From assembly GCA_019247395.1 (NCBI GenBank), contig JAFAOZ010000127.1, positions 1-9,976 on the forward strand: a stretch of DNA of 9,976 nt, in the 5' to 3' direction. Position 1 is the stretch's first letter. Every line of letters begins with the position of its first letter. The notes below the pieces were generated by a model, which did no database searches, had not been told where the DNA came from, and worked only from the letters and a program-made list of their open reading frames with translations. Source of the stretch: Vulcanimicrobiota bacterium. Its GTDB lineage: Bacteria > Vulcanimicrobiota > Vulcanimicrobiia > Vulcanimicrobiales > Vulcanimicrobiaceae. A program made the translations under genes and the position numbers. Of the stretch, positions 7,227 through 9,976 are shown in pieces.

Positions 7227-8000
7227 GTGATCTCGGGGACCCCATATCGCGGGCGGCGAGCGCTTGGTCTGTCGACAATTGCGTCGGCCGTCATCCATCT
7301 CATCGTCCTTACGCTGCTCTTTTATGCGATCGCGCGGACCTTCGTGATGCGCGGCGCGCGGGAAGTCGTCTCGACGACGCAGATCGTTTCAATTAAAAAG
7401 GAAGCGCCGAGCACGCCCGCTCCCTCGAAGCCTGCCCCCCACGTACGGCAACACGAGTCGGCCCCTGCCAAGACGCCGCGGCACGAGCTCGTCAAGGAGA
7501 CGACGCTGCCGGCCCCCCACGAGGCGCCGCGTCACACCCCGCGGGTGCCTTCGCAGCTCGAGCGCGATCAAGCCGGCTACGCGCGCGAAGTCGCGCAATT
7601 GAATCAGCAGAACGATCCGCACGCGATTCCGACTATCGATCCTGCAGCACGCCAATCGTCGACGAAAAGCTATGCCTTTAACATACCGTCATCCATGCGC
7701 GGAGACGAACACGGGAACGGCATCATCACGCCGACGCGAAGCTGGCAAGATCGCGGGCTCAACTGTTACTACGGACGTTACGAGTATACGTATCCCGACG
7801 GCGCGACGGAGAGCGGCAATATCATCTGGCCATTCTGCTATTATCCCGGATCCGATCCGTTCAAAGAGCCGCCGCACCCGATTCCGTTTCCATTACCGCT
7901 GATCGGTTTCAAACTTCCACCCGATGCCGATATGCCGCCGATCGAAAAACAAGTCTATCACGATTGGGCGGCTACGCCGGGAGCGACCTCATCGCCGTAA
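7227..8000 (+). CDS. TonB/TolA-like single-pass membrane protein, unknown C-terminal region
   Basis: The 257-aa product has a short basic N-terminus and one membrane helix at residues about 16-36 (STIASAVIHLIVLTLLFYAI). Within it Ser20-x3-His24 matches the SxxxH motif by which TonB and TolA couple to the ExbB/D or TolQ/R proton channel. A Pro/Lys/His/Ala-rich stretch follows (about 58-125), the usual periplasm-spanning spacer. The C-terminal part (about 145-257) is not a TonB fold that I recognise. It is rich in Tyr, Pro and Gly, has two cysteines (Cys180 in NCYYGRYEYTYPDG, Cys204 in PFCYYPGSDPF) that could form a disulfide, and ends in a Pro-rich tail. The GTG start at 7227 lies 12 nt after AGGGTGA, the right arm of the hairpin. 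The 3' end overlaps the convergent marC-like gene by 12 nt. TonB-like topology is visible; an energy-transducing role and any partner are inferred. Confidence 0.75.
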   Translation: MISGTPYRGRRALGLSTIASAVIHLIVLTLLFYAIARTFVMRGAREVVSTTQIVSIKKEAPSTPAPSKPAPHVRQHESAPAKTPRHELVKETTLPAPHEAPRHTPRVPSQLERDQAGYAREVAQLNQQNDPHAIPTIDPAARQSSTKSYAFNIPSSMRGDEHGNGIITPTRSWQDRGLNCYYGRYEYTYPDGATESGNIIWPFCYYPGSDPFKEPPHPIPFPLPLIGFKLPPDADMPPIEKQVYHDWAATPGATSSP

Positions 8001-8621
8001 GAGCGGCGTCTGAACCAGCCCGTTGACGACGAACTGCACGGCGAGCGCCGCGAGAATGATTCCCAACAGACGGGTGACGACGTTGATCCCGGTCGTGCCG
8101 ATGATCCGCTGCAAGAGCGGCGATCCGCGCATGCAAAGCCACGTCACGATCAACGCAACGACGTAAGCGAGTGCGACGATGCCTAAGTCGAGACGGTCGC
8201 CGTGAGAAAGATTGACCAGCAACAAGACCGTCGCGATCGTTCCAGGACCGGCAATCATGGGCACCGCAAGCGGGAAGACCGCCGGGTTCTCCATCGCCGC
8301 CGCCTCCTTCTCTTCGGCATGCGTCGCCTTCGCACGCGTCGGGCGTGCGAAGAGCATGTCGATCGAAATGAGAAAGAGCAAAATTCCGCCCGCGATCATG
8401 AACGCCGGCAACGTGATGCCGAGATAATCTAAAATCACTCGGCCGACGACGCCCATAAAGAGCATAACGCCGGCCGCAACGAGCACGGCCTGATCGATGA
8501 TTTGATTTCGGCGCTCGGGAGAGACACGCGACGTCGTCGCGAGCGTCATCGGAATCATACCGATCGGGTCGATGATCGTAAACGCGGTAGCAAATGCGGT
8601 GGCGACAAACTTCGCGTCCAC
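7989..8621 (-). CDS. MarC family integral membrane protein
   Basis: This 210-aa protein belongs to the MarC/UPF0056 family of inner-membrane proteins with about six helices. The family was once linked to multiple antibiotic resistance, but that role was later not supported, and its substrate remains unknown. Signature segments are FTIIDPIGMIPMTLA (residues 14-28) and VFPLAVPMIAGPGTIATVLL (115-134), the two family-typical repeats. Between them is a charged loop (about 92-112) with many Lys and Glu. Other helices lie near 44-64, 69-91, 145-165 and 180-203. Start is GTG at 8621; AAAGG on the minus strand lies about 14 nt upstream, a rather long spacing. The gene is divergent from the hydroxy-acid oxidase with only 37 nt between them, and its stop overlaps the end of the TonB-like gene. 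Family is certain; function open. Confidence 0.92.
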   Translation of the reverse strand: MDAKFVATAFATAFTIIDPIGMIPMTLATTSRVSPERRNQIIDQAVLVAAGVMLFMGVVGRVILDYLGITLPAFMIAGGILLFLISIDMLFARPTRAKATHAEEKEAAAMENPAVFPLAVPMIAGPGTIATVLLLVNLSHGDRLDLGIVALAYVVALIVTWLCMRGSPLLQRIIGTTGINVVTRLLGIILAALAVQFVVNGLVQTPLLRR

Positions 8622-8625
8622 GCAC

Positions 8626-8641
8626 CAAAGGGTATCCTTTG
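8626..8641. promoter_or_regulatory. Inverted repeat in divergent spacer, possible operator
   Basis: CAAAGG at 8626-8631 and CCTTTG at 8636-8641 form a perfect 6-bp inverted repeat around GTAT. It lies in the 37-nt spacer between the divergent MarC-family gene and the hydroxy-acid oxidase. It could be an operator for both genes. It may also arise partly because each arm supplies an AAAGG Shine-Dalgarno-like sequence. I cannot identify clear -35/-10 boxes. Confidence 0.3.
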
Positions 8642-8658
8642 ATGAAGGCTAACGTCAA

Positions 8659-9813
8659 GTGCCGATGCGCGCGGTAGCAATCGAGGACCTGCGGCGCTTG
8701 GCGAAACGCCGGCTTCCGCGAGTGGTCTTCGATTATATCGACGGAGGCGCCGATAACGAGACCACGATGCGCGCGAACTCCGCCGCGTTCGAACGAATTG
8801 TTTTTCGGCCGCGAAACGCCGTCGCCAACGCGCCGGTCGCTCTGCGCACCAGCGTGCTCGGCACGGCGCTCGAGCTGCCGTTCATGCTCGCGCCCGTCGG
8901 CAGCAGCCGGCTTTTTTACCCGCGCGGCGAGTGCGTCGCGGCGGCCCAAGCGGACGCGGCCGGCACCGGCTACGTCCTCTCAACGCTTTCGGGATGCCGG
9001 CTCGAAGAGGTACGCGCGGCCACGGCGGGGCCGGCTTGGTATCAGCTCTATCTCGTCGCGGGGCGCGAGGTCGCGAGCGCAGCAATCGCGCGCGCGAAGG
9101 CGGCGGGATTCGGCGCGCTCGTCGTGACCATCGACACGGCAGTTTCGGGGCAGCGTGAGCGCGACGTTCGCAACGGCGCGAAAGAATTGACGAGCGGAAA
9201 TTTTTGGCAGATGCTGCCGTACAGCGGTCAAGTTCTCACGCGACCGCGGTGGCTCTACGGATTTTTGCGCGACGGCGGAATGATGCGCTTTCCAAACGTC
9301 GTCTTACCGACGGTCGGACCGATGCCGTACGCGGACGTCGCGGCGGCGCTCGAGCACTCGACCGTGGCGTGGGAAGATCTCACCTGGATTCGAGAATTGT
9401 GGAATGGCCCGATCGTGATCAAGGGCGTGCTGACCGCCGAGGACGCGCGCCGCGCCATTGACGCCGGATGCGACGCCATCGTCGTTTCGAATCACGGCGG
9501 CCGGCAACTCGACTGCGTTGCGGCAACGATCGATGCGTTGCCCGAAGTCGTCGCAGCCGTCGGCGGCCAAGTGGAAGTTTTGCTCGACGGCGGAGTTCGT
9601 CGCGGCAGCGACGTCGTCAAAGCGCTCTGCTTGGGCGCGAAAGCCGTGCTGATCGGCCGAGCCTATGCCTACGGTCTCGGTGCGGGCGGCGGCCCCGGCG
9701 TCGCGCGAGCAATCGAAATTATCCGCGCCGGCGTGATACGTACGCTGCGGCTCTTGGGGTGCCACGACGTCGCGCAACTCGACGCTTCGTACGTTTCCCG
9801 CACAACGGGGTGA
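8659..9813 (+). CDS. FMN-dependent alpha-hydroxy-acid oxidase/dehydrogenase
   Basis: The 384-aa TIM-barrel flavoprotein oxidises an L-2-hydroxy acid (lactate, glycolate or similar) to the 2-oxo acid. Active-site residues match spinach glycolate oxidase: Tyr26 in FDYIDGGAD (Tyr24), Tyr131 in WYQLY (Tyr129), Asp159 in VTIDT (Asp157), Arg166 (Arg164), Lys255 in VIKGV (Lys230), His279 and Arg282 in SNHGGRQLD (His254, Arg257). The phosphate-binding LLDGGVRRGSDVVKAL and AVLIGRAYAYGL segments are also present. The intact NHGGRQLD argues against the mycofactocin protein MftD, which I recall having NHGGNNLD. I cannot tell oxidase from dehydrogenase, or lactate from glycolate or other substrates. The GTG at 8659 is preferred because GAAGG at 8644-8648 is 10 nt upstream; ATG at 8665 is possible. 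The stop overlaps the next gene by 3 nt of a GTGA junction. Confidence 0.93.
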   Translation: MPMRAVAIEDLRRLAKRRLPRVVFDYIDGGADNETTMRANSAAFERIVFRPRNAVANAPVALRTSVLGTALELPFMLAPVGSSRLFYPRGECVAAAQADAAGTGYVLSTLSGCRLEEVRAATAGPAWYQLYLVAGREVASAAIARAKAAGFGALVVTIDTAVSGQRERDVRNGAKELTSGNFWQMLPYSGQVLTRPRWLYGFLRDGGMMRFPNVVLPTVGPMPYADVAAALEHSTVAWEDLTWIRELWNGPIVIKGVLTAEDARRAIDAGCDAIVVSNHGGRQLDCVAATIDALPEVVAAVGGQVEVLLDGGVRRGSDVVKALCLGAKAVLIGRAYAYGLGAGGGPGVARAIEIIRAGVIRTLRLLGCHDVAQLDASYVSRTTG

Positions 9814-9976
9814 CTCGGCTTTACGTTCGCGGGGTCATTCCGAAGGGTGGTATTGCGATCGTCGGGAGCCGTACGCCGCCGCCGAGGGCGGCGGACTTTG
9901 CCTACCCTCTTGCGTCGCGGCTGAACGTGCCGGTGATTTCGGGACTCGCACCCGGCATCGATGCGTCGGCGCATCA
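9810..9976 (+). CDS. dprA: DprA/Smf-like DNA-processing protein, N-terminal fragment, runs off right edge
   Basis: A GTG at 9810 in the GTGA junction with the oxidase stop opens a frame to the window end (55 codons). The reading contains LYVRGVIPKGGIAIVGSRTP, a gap, then VISGLAPGIDASAH. These are the opening Rossmann-fold motifs of DprA (LYVRG, AIVGSR, SGLAxGIDaaAH), the protein that loads RecA on incoming single-stranded DNA during natural transformation. In most DprA proteins about 80-110 residues, often a helical SAM/HhH-like domain, come before LYVRG. Here only two residues do, so this is a compact form unless the true start is elsewhere. Upstream the same region is fully coding for the oxidase. 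A LOG-family relative is possible but less likely. The missing remainder prevents a firm call. Confidence 0.75.
   Translation, partial: MTRLYVRGVIPKGGIAIVGSRTPPPRAADFAYPLASRLNVPVISGLAPGIDASAH

Noticed and set aside
6550..7278. Minus-strand open frame containing VTLSLSKGE
   Set aside because: It is antisense to the mutase and epimerase, and the VTLSLSKGE part is the translated hairpin repeat, a known annotation artefact.
7972..8949. Minus-strand open frame of 325 codons over the MarC region
   Set aside because: The overlapping minus frame 7989-8621 gives a clear MarC protein, and the longer frame gives Arg-rich low-complexity text that also covers the start of the oxidase.
1..9976. CRISPR array, tRNA/rRNA genes, transposase or phage genes
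   Set aside because: No regularly spaced repeats, no tRNA- or rRNA-like stretch and no recombinase or phage protein was seen on either strand.

Overview
The window is a GC-rich, tightly packed bacterial chromosome segment. It holds ten protein-coding genes (two cut by the window edges), no RNA genes, no CRISPR array and no transposase. Gene order, short or overlapping junctions and heavy use of GTG starts suggest a free-living high-GC bacterium. A Gram-negative-type envelope is weakly supported by a TonB-like membrane protein. The style resembles uncultured lineages such as Eremiobacterota/Vulcanimicrobiota, but this is an impression and cannot be settled from the window.

Left edge (1-572, minus strand): the N-terminal third or less of a secreted prolyl-oligopeptidase-family (S9) peptidase, transcribed out of the window.

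Main operon (659-7182, plus strand): carboxyltransferase beta subunit of an acyl-CoA (propionyl-CoA) carboxylase; a DUF4337-like membrane protein; FabI enoyl-ACP reductase; a fused biotin carboxylase/biotin carrier alpha subunit; the catalytic subunit of methylmalonyl-CoA mutase; and methylmalonyl-CoA epimerase. Junctions are 18 nt, 4-nt overlap, about 11-nt overlap, 21 nt and 1-nt overlap, so one transcript with translational coupling is likely. Together the enzymes would convert propionyl-CoA to (S)-methylmalonyl-CoA, then (R)-methylmalonyl-CoA, then succinyl-CoA. The cobalamin-binding subunit of the mutase is not in the window and must be encoded elsewhere. FabI and the DUF4337 protein sit between the two carboxylase subunits, which hints at a link between acyl-CoA carboxylation and fatty-acid synthesis.

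Middle (7183-8000): a 25-bp hairpin of a type common as a dispersed repeat, then a gene for a TonB/TolA-like single-pass membrane protein. That protein has the SxxxH transmembrane motif and a Pro-rich spacer, but an unfamiliar C-terminal region with two cysteines. This is the least explained gene in the window.

Right part (7989-9976): a MarC-family membrane protein on the minus strand, whose 3' end overlaps the previous gene by 12 nt. It is divergent from an FMN-dependent alpha-hydroxy-acid oxidase, and a 6-bp inverted repeat lies in the 37-bp spacer between them. The oxidase overlaps the start of a DprA/Smf-like gene that runs off the right edge.

Most of the window is ordinary metabolism. 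I see no clear new defence or mobile system. The best leads are the TonB-like protein, the mixed operon content, and an Arg/Pro-rich linker in the biotin carboxylase that may come from a dispersed repeat.
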